A DNA stretch of 38,454 nucleotides from Gammaproteobacteria bacterium (GCA_004297335.1 SCUD01000012.1:1-38454), one strand, 5' to 3'. Shown: positions 1 to 9,658, counted from the first letter of the stretch. Program-made: numbers and translations. The notes: a model not told the origin generated them from the sequence alone.

Positions 1-117
1 TGGTACCGGAACGCCAGCGGCGAGAACCTCGAGCGCATCATCCAGGAACACCTGGTAGGCGGCCGGCCGGTGCCGGAACTCAGCTTCGCCGAGCATCCAT
101 TGCCGGCAGTGCCTTGA
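1..117 (+). CDS. 2Fe-2S ferredoxin-domain protein, C-terminal end
   Basis: An open frame enters from the left edge and stops at 115-117, giving 38 residues. The stretch resembles the C-terminal tail of the small thioredoxin-like [2Fe-2S] ferredoxin family (COG3411), where an aromatic 'WY' step is followed by an '...ERIIQEHL.GGRPV..L' helix and tail. The iron-sulfur cysteines would lie outside the window, so the assignment rests on the tail alone. The next gene, qor, starts 10 nt after the stop on the same strand, so the two are probably co-transcribed. Confidence 0.6.
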   Translation, partial: WYRNASGENLERIIQEHLVGGRPVPELSFAEHPLPAVP

Positions 118-127
118 GCCGCGACTG

Positions 128-1102
128 ATGGCCCGCGCGATCCGTATCCACGAGCATGGCGGCCCCGAGGTGCTGCGCCTCGAGGAAGTCGCGGTCCCGC
201 CGCCCGCTCCCGGCCAGCTGCGCGTGCGCGTGACCGCGGCCGGCGTCAACTTCATCGACACCTATGATCGCAGCGGCCTGTACCCGCTGGCGCTGCCGTC
301 CGGCCTCGGCCGCGAGGCTGCCGGCGTCGTCGTCGAGACGGGCCGCGGCGTGCGCGGCTTCCGCGCCGGCGACCGGGTCGGCTGGCTGGCGCCGAGGCCG
401 GGCGCCTATGCCGAGGAACTCCTTGTCGATGCCGCCGCGGCCGTGCCGCTGCCGGAGGGCATCAGCGACAACGTGGCCGCGGCCGCGCTGCTGAAGGGAC
501 TGACCGCCTGGTGCCTGCTGCGCGAATGCCGGCGCCTGCGGCGCGGCGAGCCGCTGGTCGTGCACGCGGCCGCCGGCGGCGTCGGTCTGATCCTGGTGCA
601 GTGGGCCCGGCTGCTCGGCGGCGAGGTGATCGCCGTCGTCGGCAGCGAGGCGAAGGCGGTGCTGGTGCGCGCGCACGGCGCCGCGCACGTGCTGGTCAAT
701 CCGGGCGATGGCCTGGCGGCGCGGGTGCGCGAGCTGACCGGCGGGCGCGGCGTGCCGGTCGTCTATGACGGCGTCGGCAAGGACACGTTCTTCGCCTCGC
801 TCGACTGCCTGGCGCGGCGCGGCTTGATGGTCAGCTACGGCAATGCCTCCGGCGTCGTGCCGCCGTTCTCGCCGCTCGAGCTGCTGCGGCGCGGATCTCT
901 GTTCCTGACGCGGCCGACGCTGTTCGATTACATCGCCCGGCCGGCCGACCGGAAGCGCGGGGCCCGCGAGCTCTTCGCGGTGCTGGCCGGCGGGGCAGTC
1001 AAGGTGCTGATCGGCCAGTCCTACGCGCTCACCGAAGCGGCCCGGGCGCATGCCGATCTCGAGGCGCGCCGTACGACCGGCAGCACGATCCTGCTTCCCT
1101 GA
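128..1102 (+). CDS. qor: NADPH:quinone oxidoreductase (zeta-crystallin type)
   Basis: The 324-residue protein has the size and layout of the QOR branch of zinc-free medium-chain dehydrogenases. An N-terminal GroES-like domain carries the 'GVNFIDTYDRSGLYP' type motif near residue 40, and the Rossmann segment carries the AAGGVG nucleotide-binding signature near residue 148. There is no structural-zinc cysteine cluster. The family reduces quinones with NADPH in the cytoplasm. The ATG at 128 gives the standard family N-terminus although the Shine-Dalgarno is weak. It is convergent with hemD. Its last 14 codons and stop fall inside an 85-bp sequence that is repeated directly after it, so the reading frame is intact only in the first copy. 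Confidence 0.88.
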   Translation: MARAIRIHEHGGPEVLRLEEVAVPPPAPGQLRVRVTAAGVNFIDTYDRSGLYPLALPSGLGREAAGVVVETGRGVRGFRAGDRVGWLAPRPGAYAEELLVDAAAAVPLPEGISDNVAAAALLKGLTAWCLLRECRRLRRGEPLVVHAAAGGVGLILVQWARLLGGEVIAVVGSEAKAVLVRAHGAAHVLVNPGDGLAARVRELTGGRGVPVVYDGVGKDTFFASLDCLARRGLMVSYGNASGVVPPFSPLELLRRGSLFLTRPTLFDYIARPADRKRGARELFAVLAGGAVKVLIGQSYALTEAARAHADLEARRTTGSTILLP

Positions 1103-1226
1103 GGCGCTCTCGTCACCGCAGCGCCGCGGCGAGCGATCCTTTCTCGAGGCGCGCCGTACGACCGGCAGCACGATCCTGCTTCCCTGAGGCGCTCTCGTCA
1201 CCGCAGCGCCGCGGCGAGCGATCCTT
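1057..1226. repeat. Perfect 85-bp tandem duplication at the qor/hemD junction
   Basis: Positions 1057-1141 and 1142-1226 are identical over all 85 bases and abut with no spacer; identity breaks at 1056 versus 1141 and at 1142 versus 1227. Each copy holds the last 14 codons and stop of qor and, on the other strand, the last codons and stop of hemD. Only copy 1 ends qor and only copy 2 ends hemD. Without the duplication the two stop codons would be about 10 nt apart. It may be a recent slippage or tandem duplication, or an assembly-join artefact. Confidence 0.95.
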
Positions 1227-1989
1227 GCAGGCGCGAGTCCCGCAGGGCCCCGACCAGTGCGGCGTCGTCCATTCCTTCAGCCAGGATCAGCGGTGATGCG
1301 AGACCGAGCCGGGCCGCGGCATCGGCGACGCGATGCGTCCCGGTCAGCAATGCGGTTCGGTCCATCAGCTGGCGGCAGGATAGCGGCACGATACGCGTGA
1401 GTGCCTCGAGCAGCACGACGCTGGTCGCTGTGTAGACCTGCACGCCACCCTGCTGCCACAGCCTCTCGACGGTGGCCTGCAGCTCCGGCGCCGGCTGCGC
1501 TGCTTCGCTCACATAGACCTCGGCATAGCTGATCCGGGCGCCACGCTCGGCCAGGACCCGGGCCAGCAGCTCCCGTCCGCCCGTTCCGCGCACGATCAGG
1601 ACCCGCTGGCCGCTCATGTGCGCGAGTTCCGGCAGGGCGAGCAGGGACTCCGAGTCCGCTCCCGCCGGCGGCATCAGCGCGACGCGATAGCCGGCGGCAT
1701 TCAGCGCCGCCGCGGTCGCCGGGCCGATCGCGGCCAGGCGCAGCGTCCGCCGCTGGCCGAGCAGCCCGGCGCCGAAGCGCACGGCATTGGCGCTGGTGAA
1801 GACCACGAGGTCGAAGGTGTTTAGGTCGCCGATCGCGCCGCGCAGCGCGTCGCGATCCGCTCGCGCCCGGATTGCGAGCGCCGGATAGAGAATCGCGTTG
1901 CCGCCCTCGGCCTCGATCAGCCGGCACAGCGGCTGTGCCTGGTGCTCGGGCCGGGTGATCAGCACGCCGATACCGGAGAGCGCCCCCAT
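1198..1989 (-). CDS. hemD: Uroporphyrinogen-III synthase
   Basis: HemD cyclises and inverts ring D of hydroxymethylbilane to give uroporphyrinogen III for heme, siroheme and cobalamin. The 263-residue protein has the expected size, the N-terminal 'GIGVLITRP...Q...L' start, a 'DLVVFTSANAVRFG' motif around residue 60-73 and the later 'VYTATSVVLLEAL' segment. HemD is poorly conserved, but position makes the call secure: its ATG lies one base after the hemC stop codon, so the two are translationally linked. Its final codons sit in the second copy of the 85-bp tandem repeat. Confidence 0.9.
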   Translation of the reverse strand: MGALSGIGVLITRPEHQAQPLCRLIEAEGGNAILYPALAIRARADRDALRGAIGDLNTFDLVVFTSANAVRFGAGLLGQRRTLRLAAIGPATAAALNAAGYRVALMPPAGADSESLLALPELAHMSGQRVLIVRGTGGRELLARVLAERGARISYAEVYVSEAAQPAPELQATVERLWQQGGVQVYTATSVVLLEALTRIVPLSCRQLMDRTALLTGTHRVADAAARLGLASPLILAEGMDDAALVGALRDSRLQGSLAAALR

Positions 1990-1990
1990 T

Positions 1991-2926
1991 TCAATCCGCG
2001 CCCGCGCTCCGCAGCGAGTCGAGCAATGCCCCCGCGCCGGCGGCGAGCAACTCCTCGGCGAGCGCGATGCCGAGCCGCTCGCCCTCGGCGGCCGGGCCCT
2101 CGCGGGTTGCCTGGAACAGCTGCGCGCCGTCCGGTGAGCCGACCAGTCCGCCCAACTGCAGCCGCGCGCCGATCTGCGTCGCGTGAGCCGCGATCGGTGA
2201 CTGGCAGCTTCCGCCGAGCCGCGCCGCGAATGCCCGCTCGGCCTGCAGGCAGCTCACCGTGGCCGCGTGCCCGAACGGCGCCAGCAGAGCCTGCAGCCGC
2301 GTGTCATCGGTCCGGCACTCGATGCCGATCACCGCCTGCCCGACCGCCGGCAGGCACAATTCCGTCGCCAGGTGTTCCCTGATGCGACCGCCGAGCCCGA
2401 GACGCTCGAGGCCGGCCACGGCGAGCACGATCGCATCCAGGCCCTCCGACTCGAGCTTGCCGAGGCGAGTCTCGACGTTGCCGCGCAGTGGCCGGATCTC
2501 GAGATCGGGCCGGTGGCTCAGGAGCTGGCACTGCCGCCGCAGGCTCGAGGTGCCGACCCGTGCACCAGCGGGCAGGCCCGCGAATCGGGCATGTCGCACC
2601 GAGACGAATGCATCGCGAGGGTCCGCGCGCTCGAGCACAGCGGCGATGGTGAATCCCTCCGGCAGTACGGCAGGCACGTCCTTCATCGAATGGACGGCCA
2701 GGTCGGCCACGCCGGCGAGCATCGCCTGTTCGAGCTCCTTGATGAACAGCCCCTTGCCACCGATCGCCGCCAGGGACCGGTCGAGGATGCGGTCACCCTC
2801 GGTGACCATCGGCAGGAGCCGTACTTCGGTGCCCGGATACAGGCTCCGCAGGCGCGCGGCCACGTGCTCGGCCTGCCAGAGGGCCAGCCGGCTGCGGCGT
2901 GTCGCGATGCGGATCGGCGTCGGCAT
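1991..2926 (-). CDS. hemC: Hydroxymethylbilane synthase (porphobilinogen deaminase)
   Basis: HemC polymerises four porphobilinogens into hydroxymethylbilane. From the ATG at 2926 the protein has 311 residues and begins 'PTPIRIATRRSRLALWQAE', the family N-terminus. An in-frame start 18 codons upstream is rejected because it adds non-family sequence. The catalytic Asp is in the H79-S-M-K-D83 motif, the arginine-rich SLRRQ segment lies near 127-132, and the dipyrromethane cofactor attaches at C241 in 'LGGSCQSPIA'. It is followed immediately by hemD. It is divergent from the gene at 3025 across a 98-bp spacer in which I see no convincing promoter for hemC. Confidence 0.95.
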   Translation of the reverse strand: MPTPIRIATRRSRLALWQAEHVAARLRSLYPGTEVRLLPMVTEGDRILDRSLAAIGGKGLFIKELEQAMLAGVADLAVHSMKDVPAVLPEGFTIAAVLERADPRDAFVSVRHARFAGLPAGARVGTSSLRRQCQLLSHRPDLEIRPLRGNVETRLGKLESEGLDAIVLAVAGLERLGLGGRIREHLATELCLPAVGQAVIGIECRTDDTRLQALLAPFGHAATVSCLQAERAFAARLGGSCQSPIAAHATQIGARLQLGGLVGSPDGAQLFQATREGPAAEGERLGIALAEELLAAGAGALLDSLRSAGAD

Positions 2927-3024
2927 CCGCGCATTCTGCCACGCGTCGGGGTACAGCCCGGAACAGCTGCATTCCGGCACCGGGAGGGCTAGGATCGCGG
3001 CATCAGCCAGTGGGGGGCGCAGAC

Positions 3025-4116
3025 ATGTGCAGTTGGCGGATCACGGTTCCCATGATTCTTGCTGCGGCGACCTGGGGCCTGGCAGCTGGTGCAGGGCCCG
3101 CAGACGAGGCCAGCGCCTCGATCGGCGGCAACCGCCTGGTGGCGGCCGGCGAGGTTCATCTCGATGAAGACGTCGGCGGTAGCGCGTTCCTCGCCGGTGG
3201 CCGCGTGCATCTCGATTCGGCAGTCGCCAGGAGCGCCTGGGTGGCTGGCGGCGACGTGCGGGTCGAGGGACGGGTCGGCGGTGATCTGCGGGCAGCCGGT
3301 GGCAATGTCCGTGTTGGCCGCGACGCCATCGTCAGCGGCGACGCGGCGCTCGCCGGTGGCAGCCTCGAGTTCGAGGGCGTGGTCCGGGGCAACCTGCGGG
3401 CCTACGGCGAATCCATCCTGGTCAACGGCACCGTGGACGGGGACCTGTACGTAGCCGGCGACCGGGTCCGGGTCGGTCCCGAGGCGCGGATCAGCGGCGA
3501 GCTGCGCTACCGCGGAAGCCACGGTATCGAGATCGACCCTGCGGCGGAGGTCGTCGGCGGCATCGAGCGCCAGCGTCGGTCCCGCGGGAACTGGGCTGAA
3601 CGCTTTGGCGACAGGCGCGACGCTGGCGGCCGGCCGCTGCTGGCCGGGGCGCTGCTGTGCGGCGTCCTGCTGATCCTGATCGCGCCGCAGTTCAGCCGGG
3701 CCGCCGCGGCACGGCTCGGCAGCGAGCCGCTCATGGCCGGGCTCGTCGGCTTGCTGTTGCTGGTCGGCCTGCCGGTCGCGGCGCTGTTGTCGATCCTGAC
3801 GATCATCGGCGTGCCGCTGGGCTTGCTGCTGCTGTTCGGCCTGCTGCTGCTCCTGATGCTGGGCATGGCGACGGCTGCGCTGTTCCTTGGCGATGCGGCG
3901 CTTGCCCGCATGTCTCCGGCGCGGGCAGGGGCGACCGGCTGGCGCCTGTTGCTGCTGCTGCTAGCGCTGCTGCTGGTCTGGGTCGTGGCCCAGCTGCCGG
4001 CAATTGGTCGCCTGGCGGCATTCCTGCTGCTGCTGGCCGGCACCGGGGCCTTCGCGCGGCAGAGCCTCGGGATCGCTGCCGGAGGGTCGCGGGCGGAGCC
4101 GCAACCGCAGCCTTAG
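3025..4116 (+). CDS. Membrane protein with bactofilin-like (polymer-forming) beta-helix domain
   Basis: From the ATG at 3025, preceded by a G-rich Shine-Dalgarno, the product has 363 residues. Residues 1-25 form a secretion signal. Residues about 30-190 are built of repeating 'V.GDL.AAGG.V.V' units of roughly 18 residues, as in the right-handed beta-helix of bactofilin-like polymer-forming proteins. Residues about 205-350 hold several Leu/Val/Ala-rich transmembrane segments. The domain order suggests a secreted or periplasmic beta-helix tethered to the inner membrane. Its exact role is unknown. It lies on the opposite strand between algR and hemC, genes that are neighbours in many relatives, and its stop codon is 2 bp from that of algR. 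Confidence 0.75.
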   Translation: MCSWRITVPMILAAATWGLAAGAGPADEASASIGGNRLVAAGEVHLDEDVGGSAFLAGGRVHLDSAVARSAWVAGGDVRVEGRVGGDLRAAGGNVRVGRDAIVSGDAALAGGSLEFEGVVRGNLRAYGESILVNGTVDGDLYVAGDRVRVGPEARISGELRYRGSHGIEIDPAAEVVGGIERQRRSRGNWAERFGDRRDAGGRPLLAGALLCGVLLILIAPQFSRAAAARLGSEPLMAGLVGLLLLVGLPVAALLSILTIIGVPLGLLLLFGLLLLLMLGMATAALFLGDAALARMSPARAGATGWRLLLLLLALLLVWVVAQLPAIGRLAAFLLLLAGTGAFARQSLGIAAGGSRAEPQPQP

Positions 4117-4118
4117 CT

Positions 4119-4883
4119 TCAGCCCTGCAGCAGCCGGCGCTGCACCTCGCTGGCGAGGCGCCGGCTGACCGCGATCGTTCCGGCCTCGTGGCGCAGCCGC
4201 ACGGACAGGCGGCCCTCGGCGTCGCGCTCGAGGCTCTCGACCTGCGCAAGCGCGACCAGCGCGTTGCGGTGCACGCGCACGAAATCCGGTGCGAATTCGT
4301 CCTCGAGCGCCTTGAGTGGCTCCTCGATCAGCAGTTCGCCGCCCGTGTGCCGCAGCGTCGTGTATTTCTGGTCGGCGATGAAGCAGATGACGTCGGTGAC
4401 CGGGACCAGGCGCAGCTCATCGCGCAGCCGCGCCGCGATCCGGCTGCGCCGGCCGCTGCGCTGCATCGGCGTGGCGTCCATGCCGCCGGCGGCATCGGCG
4501 ATGCCGGCGAGCTGCGCGCGCGTCAGCCGGCGCGCCCGTTCAAGGGCTGCGCGCAGTCGCTCGGGCCGCACTGGCTTCAGCAGGTAACCCGCCGCCTGCG
4601 CCTCGAAGGCTGCGAGCGCATGTTCGTCGTAGGCGGTCGTGAAGATCACCGCGGGTGGCTCGGGCAGCCGTGCAAGATGATGCGCGGCCTCGAGGCCATC
4701 CATGCCGGGCATGCGGATATCGAGCAGCACGGCATCGGGACGCAGCGTACCGGCAAGCAGCAGGGCTTCCTCGCCGGAGGCGGCGACGCCGGCCAGCTCC
4801 GCGTCCGGCAGTTCCGCCACCAGGGCCGCGAGCCGTTCGCGCGCGAGTGGCTCGTCGTCCACGACCAGCAGCCGCAGGCTCAA
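4119..4883 (-). CDS. algR: LytTR-type response regulator, AlgR family
   Basis: The 254-residue protein has an N-terminal receiver domain (acidic pocket D9/D10, phospho-acceptor D55 in 'LLDIRMPGMDG', T83 and K103) and a C-terminal LytTR DNA-binding domain from about residue 145, including the 'FVRVHRNALVAL' signature. AlgR-type proteins control alginate, type IV pili and virulence genes in pseudomonads; targets here are unknown. The start is a TTG that shares four bases (TTGA) with the stop of the upstream kinase gene, so translation is probably coupled. The kinase-regulator-hemC order supports orthology with AlgR, although another gene now intervenes before hemC. Confidence 0.9.
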   Translation of the reverse strand: MSLRLLVVDDEPLARERLAALVAELPDAELAGVAASGEEALLLAGTLRPDAVLLDIRMPGMDGLEAAHHLARLPEPPAVIFTTAYDEHALAAFEAQAAGYLLKPVRPERLRAALERARRLTRAQLAGIADAAGGMDATPMQRSGRRSRIAARLRDELRLVPVTDVICFIADQKYTTLRHTGGELLIEEPLKALEDEFAPDFVRVHRNALVALAQVESLERDAEGRLSVRLRHEAGTIAVSRRLASEVQRRLLQG

Positions 4884-5965
4884 GCGGCCTCCGGCGTCAT
4901 CGGGAAGCGCAGTGTCACGATGAAGCGCTCCGGTGCCTCGAGCACTTCGAGGCTGGCTTCTCCCTGGAACATCAGCTCGAGGCGCTGGCGCACGTTGTCG
5001 AGTCCGATCCGGTGTCCCGGTCGGGGCGCGCCGGGCCGCGGATTGGTCGGATTGTCGATCGTCAGCGCGACCTGGCGACCTTCGATCCGGCCGGCTACGC
5101 GGATCGTACCGCCGGCAGGCAGCGGCTCGATGCCGTGATACACCGCGTTCTCGAGCAGCGGTTGCAGGATCAGCGCCGGGACCAGGGTCTCGCGCGGCAG
5201 GCCGTCCACCTGCCAGTCCAGCTGCAGCCGGTCGCCGAGCCGCAGGCGCTCGAGGCGCTCGTAGGCCTGCGCGATCTCGAGCTCGCTGCCGAGCGGGATG
5301 CGTTCACCGTGTTCGCGCAGCGACACGCGGAACAGGTCGGCGAGGTCGGCAATCGCCTGCTCCGCGCCGCGCGGGTCGGTGCGGGTCAGGGCCGCGATCG
5401 TGTTCATGCTGTTGAACAGGAAATGCGGGCGGATCCGCGCCTGCAGCGCGCGCACGCGGCTTTGCGCCTCGGCCTCGACGTTGCGGCGCCACTGCTGCGA
5501 GACGTAGAAGTAGCGCAGCGCCAGCCCGCCGGCGATCGCCCCGATCATCAGGTTGCGCAGCAGGAAACCCAGGTGATCCGCGCTCAGCGCCCGCGGCTCG
5601 AATCCGAACACACGCTCAGTGGATGCAGCGAACCACCAGGCGCCCTCTGATACAAGGCCCGTGACCGCGAGCAGCAGCGCGAGGGCCAGCGCGGAACCCG
5701 CCGGTACCGACAGCCGCGACAGGGTTCCACGCGCGGCGCAGAGTACCGCGGCGACGCCGAGGCCGGTCCACAGCAGGAACAGCGAGGTCTCGGCGAGACC
5801 AGGCCACAAGCGCTCACCAGCGAGTCCATGCCGTCCGAGCGACAGCAGCAGCGCGACCAGCTCGGCGATCAGCACGACCGCCAGCACGCTGCGCGCGGCA
5901 CAGAAGTCGGGCAGGTAGAACCGCGGCTCGTTGCGATCGCCCGCGACCTGGCTGCGCGCGTGCAT
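4880..5965 (-). CDS. algZ: LytS/AlgZ(FimS)-type sensor histidine kinase
   Basis: From the ATG at 5965 the protein has 361 residues. Four or five hydrophobic segments occupy about residues 20-150. The His_kinase domain contains 'RIRPHFLFNSMNTI', the phospho-acceptor box of the LytS/AlgZ family, followed by a degenerate HATPase domain with 'LQPLLENAVYHGI' (N box) and a glycine-rich 'GHRIGLDNVRQRL' motif. An in-frame start 12 codons upstream adds only basic, non-family residues. It is co-transcribed with the AlgR-type regulator through a 4-bp overlap and begins 4 nt after the stop of the dehydrogenase gene. The input signal is unknown. Confidence 0.88.
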   Translation of the reverse strand: MHARSQVAGDRNEPRFYLPDFCAARSVLAVVLIAELVALLLSLGRHGLAGERLWPGLAETSLFLLWTGLGVAAVLCAARGTLSRLSVPAGSALALALLLAVTGLVSEGAWWFAASTERVFGFEPRALSADHLGFLLRNLMIGAIAGGLALRYFYVSQQWRRNVEAEAQSRVRALQARIRPHFLFNSMNTIAALTRTDPRGAEQAIADLADLFRVSLREHGERIPLGSELEIAQAYERLERLRLGDRLQLDWQVDGLPRETLVPALILQPLLENAVYHGIEPLPAGGTIRVAGRIEGRQVALTIDNPTNPRPGAPRPGHRIGLDNVRQRLELMFQGEASLEVLEAPERFIVTLRFPMTPEAA

Positions 5966-5969
5966 CGGC

Positions 5970-6845
5970 TCAGTCCCGCGCGGGCGGCTCCGCCGCGGCA
6001 AACAGCGGGGTCTTCAGCCGGAATACCGCCGAGATGTCCTCGTCGCCATGGCCGGCTGCCCGCAGCCGGGCGTAATCGGCCAGCGCGGATTCGATCACCG
6101 GCAATGTCGCGCCGTGGCGGGCGGCCATTTCGCGGCAGATGCGCAGGTCCTTGTCGTGCAGCGCAACGCGGAACCCGGCCGGGAATGCCCCACGCGCCAT
6201 GTACGGTGCGCGATGCACGAAATACCAGCTCGAGCCCGCGCCCTTGCCGAGGATGTCGATCACGCGATCGAGTGGCAGGCCTTCTGCCTGGGCGAAGGCC
6301 AGGGCCTCGGCTACCGCCTCGATGACCCCGGCGCAGAGGATCTGGTTGGTGGCCTTGGTGGCCTGGCCGGCGCCGGTCGGACCCATCAGCACGATGGTCC
6401 TGCCGATCGCCGCCAGTACCGGCTGGGCGCGTTCGAACACCGCCGGTGCGCCGCCGCACATGATCGCGAGACTCGCGTTCTTCGCGCCCTCGACTCCGCC
6501 GCTCACCGGGCAGTCCAGGAACTCGGCGCCGACCTCGGCCAGGCGTGCCGCAGCCAACCGGGCAGTGTCCGCGGCCACCGTCGAACAGTCGATCACCAGG
6601 GCCCCGGGGCGCAGGGCGGGGATCAGCGCCCCGATGACCTCGAGCACGGCGGCGTCGGCCGAGACACAGAGGACGACTACATCGCAGTCAGCCGCGAGCT
6701 CCGCGACCGAACCATAGCAGCGGCCGGGGATGCCAGCCGACCTCGCGGGCGTGCGATTCCAGACGCCGGCCAGCAGTCCGGCGTCGTGCAGGTTGTGGGC
6801 CATATGCTGGCCCATCGCACCCAGTCCGATGAATCCGACCTTCAT
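5970..6845 (-). CDS. NAD(P)-dependent beta-hydroxyacid dehydrogenase (3-hydroxyisobutyrate dehydrogenase family)
   Basis: The 291-residue protein begins with the Rossmann motif 'GFIGLGAMG'. It carries the family signatures 'DCPVSGGVEGA' near residue 114 and 'GAGQATKATNQIL', whose Lys is the catalytic base of 3-hydroxyisobutyrate, tartronate-semialdehyde and related dehydrogenases. The substrate cannot be fixed from sequence: 3-hydroxyisobutyrate (valine catabolism) and 2-hydroxy-3-oxopropionate (glyoxylate metabolism) are the usual options. It is the upstream neighbour of algZ with only a 4-nt gap, so it may be co-transcribed with the two-component genes, an association whose meaning is unclear. 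Confidence 0.85.
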   Translation of the reverse strand: MKVGFIGLGAMGQHMAHNLHDAGLLAGVWNRTPARSAGIPGRCYGSVAELAADCDVVVLCVSADAAVLEVIGALIPALRPGALVIDCSTVAADTARLAAARLAEVGAEFLDCPVSGGVEGAKNASLAIMCGGAPAVFERAQPVLAAIGRTIVLMGPTGAGQATKATNQILCAGVIEAVAEALAFAQAEGLPLDRVIDILGKGAGSSWYFVHRAPYMARGAFPAGFRVALHDKDLRICREMAARHGATLPVIESALADYARLRAAGHGDEDISAVFRLKTPLFAAAEPPARD

Positions 6846-6878
6846 GTGGCGTCGCGATCGCGGCCCGGGGGCCGCGGT

Positions 6879-7355
6879 TCAGCGCGCCGGGCTGCAGTAT
6901 TCGTCGACAGCCTGCTTGGCGCGGACGCGGGCCTCGGCCAGTTCCGCGTCGCTCAGGTACTGGCGCTGCCCATCGGCGTCCTGGCGGAACAGCCGCTGGG
7001 ACTCGATGTAGAGCTTGTAGCGATCCTGCGCCTCCTTGCAGAGCCGGGTGCGGGCCTCGCTGAGATCCGCCTGCACGGCTGCGACCGTCGCCGCCGGTGC
7101 CGGCGGCTCGCCGGAACTCGCTGCCGGCGGCTCGGCAGGTGGCGGTGGCTCGCCCTCCTGCTGGATCGGCTCTCCGTTCTCGTCGGTGATCAGGCTGCGC
7201 TCATAGACCGCCAGGACCTTGGCGTCCGGCTGACGCGGTGGCAGGTCCGTGTAATAGACTTGGCCGCGCCCATCGACCCACTTGTAGATGCTCTCGGCCG
7301 CGGCCCCGGCGGCCAGGCCGGCCATCAGCAGTCCCAACAGCACTGTACGCAGCAT
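6879..7355 (-). CDS. DUF4124 domain-containing envelope protein
   Basis: The 158-residue product has a clear Sec signal peptide (residues 1-20, cleavage after 'AAA'). The DUF4124 hallmark 'SIYKWVDGRGQVYYTDLPP' follows, then a proline/alanine-rich linker near residues 70-90 and a charged, probably helical C-terminus with a pair of cysteines. The ATG at 7355 is preceded by a very good AGGAGGT Shine-Dalgarno with 5-nt spacing. DUF4124 proteins are common in gammaproteobacteria and are thought to be periplasmic or membrane-associated; no reaction is known. It follows glnK by 28 bp on the same strand and could be read from the amtB promoter. Confidence 0.82.
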   Translation of the reverse strand: MLRTVLLGLLMAGLAAGAAAESIYKWVDGRGQVYYTDLPPRQPDAKVLAVYERSLITDENGEPIQQEGEPPPPAEPPAASSGEPPAPAATVAAVQADLSEARTRLCKEAQDRYKLYIESQRLFRQDADGQRQYLSDAELAEARVRAKQAVDEYCSPAR

Positions 7356-7383
7356 GTCGACCTCCTGGGCCGCAGCGCCCTCG

Positions 7384-9107
<1,724 letters not shown>

Positions 9108-9202
9108 CGTGGCCTCCAGCGGCGGTACGGATTTGTGCCGGAACGGACCGCTTTCGCGCAGGGCGGCAGCTTTCCGTCCGGAGTAGCCTTCGCTGCAGAG
9201 AG

Positions 9203-9218
9203 TGCAGCATCCGTGCCA
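9203..9218 (-). promoter_or_regulatory. Sigma-54 (-24/-12) promoter of amtB-glnK
   Basis: Read on the minus strand the element is TGGCACGGATGCTGCA, against the consensus TGGCACGNNNNTTGCW. The GG and GC doublets are in the required register with 10 nt between them; only one base (C for T at -13) departs. The transcription start would be near 9192, leaving a leader of about 85 nt before the amtB ATG. Confidence 0.88.
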
Positions 9219-9235
9219 AACGTGAAAAGTAATGA

Positions 9236-9248
9236 AATCAGACGGTTA
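9236..9248. promoter_or_regulatory. IHF binding site between NtrC site and sigma-54 promoter
   Basis: AATCAGACGGTTA matches the IHF consensus WATCARNNNNTTR at every defined position. It lies between the NtrC site and the -24 element, where DNA bending by IHF brings the activator to sigma-54 polymerase at many nitrogen promoters. Confidence 0.65.
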
Positions 9249-9280
9249 CTGATCGTCATCGCCGTTCGGCCGCCCAGTCC

Positions 9281-9297
9281 TGCACCATCCTGGTGCA
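9281..9297. promoter_or_regulatory. NtrC enhancer site
   Basis: TGCACCATCCTGGTGCA is a dyad with 7-bp arms and a 3-bp spacer and has the form of the classical NtrC site. Its centre is about 97 bp upstream of the predicted amtB start, a usual enhancer distance. I see no second full site nearby. It is also about 90 bp upstream of ubiK, but that gene shows no sigma-54 element. Confidence 0.85.
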
Positions 9298-9384
9298 TCA
9301 GTACTGTCCGCCTGTCAGTTCCAGGGGCGGTGCTTGACGCAGCCTTCGCCGGCCCGGAAGCTGCGCGGGAAACGGAGTGCCATC

Positions 9385-9639
9385 ATGAAATTCGATCCGC
9401 AGTCCCTCGAGGAGCTCGCCCGCCGGCTGGCCGAGGCCGTGCCACCGGGGCTCGCGGCGCTGAAGGGCGATATCGAGCAGAACTTCAAGGCCGTGCTGCA
9501 GAGCGGGCTCGCGAAGCTCGAGCTGGTGACGCGCGAGGAATTCGACGTGCAGGCCGCCGTGCTGCGCCGCAGTCGCGAGCGCCTCGAGGCGCTCGAACGG
9601 CGCATCACGGAACTCGAAGCGGGGCGGCCCTCCGGCTGA
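9385..9639 (+). CDS. ubiK: Ubiquinone biosynthesis accessory factor UbiK
   Basis: The 84-residue protein starts at the ATG at 9385, preceded by GGAG. It has the UbiK/YqiC layout: an N-terminal segment 'DPQSLEELARRLAEAVPPGL', a helix with 'GDIEQNFKAVLQSGLAKL', the diagnostic 'LVTREEFDVQAAVLRRSRERL', and a C-terminal coiled coil ending '..LERRITELEA'. UbiK helps assemble the aerobic ubiquinone-synthesis complex and trimerises through the coiled coil. It is followed 19 bp later by comM, an arrangement seen in related gammaproteobacteria. A longer in-frame start at 9334 lacks family sequence. Confidence 0.92.
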   Translation: MKFDPQSLEELARRLAEAVPPGLAALKGDIEQNFKAVLQSGLAKLELVTREEFDVQAAVLRRSRERLEALERRITELEAGRPSG

Positions 9640-9658
9640 GGAGTCCCGGAGCGAGGCA

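Noticed and set aside
3150-3500. Periodic repeats resembling a CRISPR or tandem DNA repeat
   Set aside because: The periodicity is at protein level (beta-helix rungs of about 18 residues). The DNA units are not conserved and there are no spacers.
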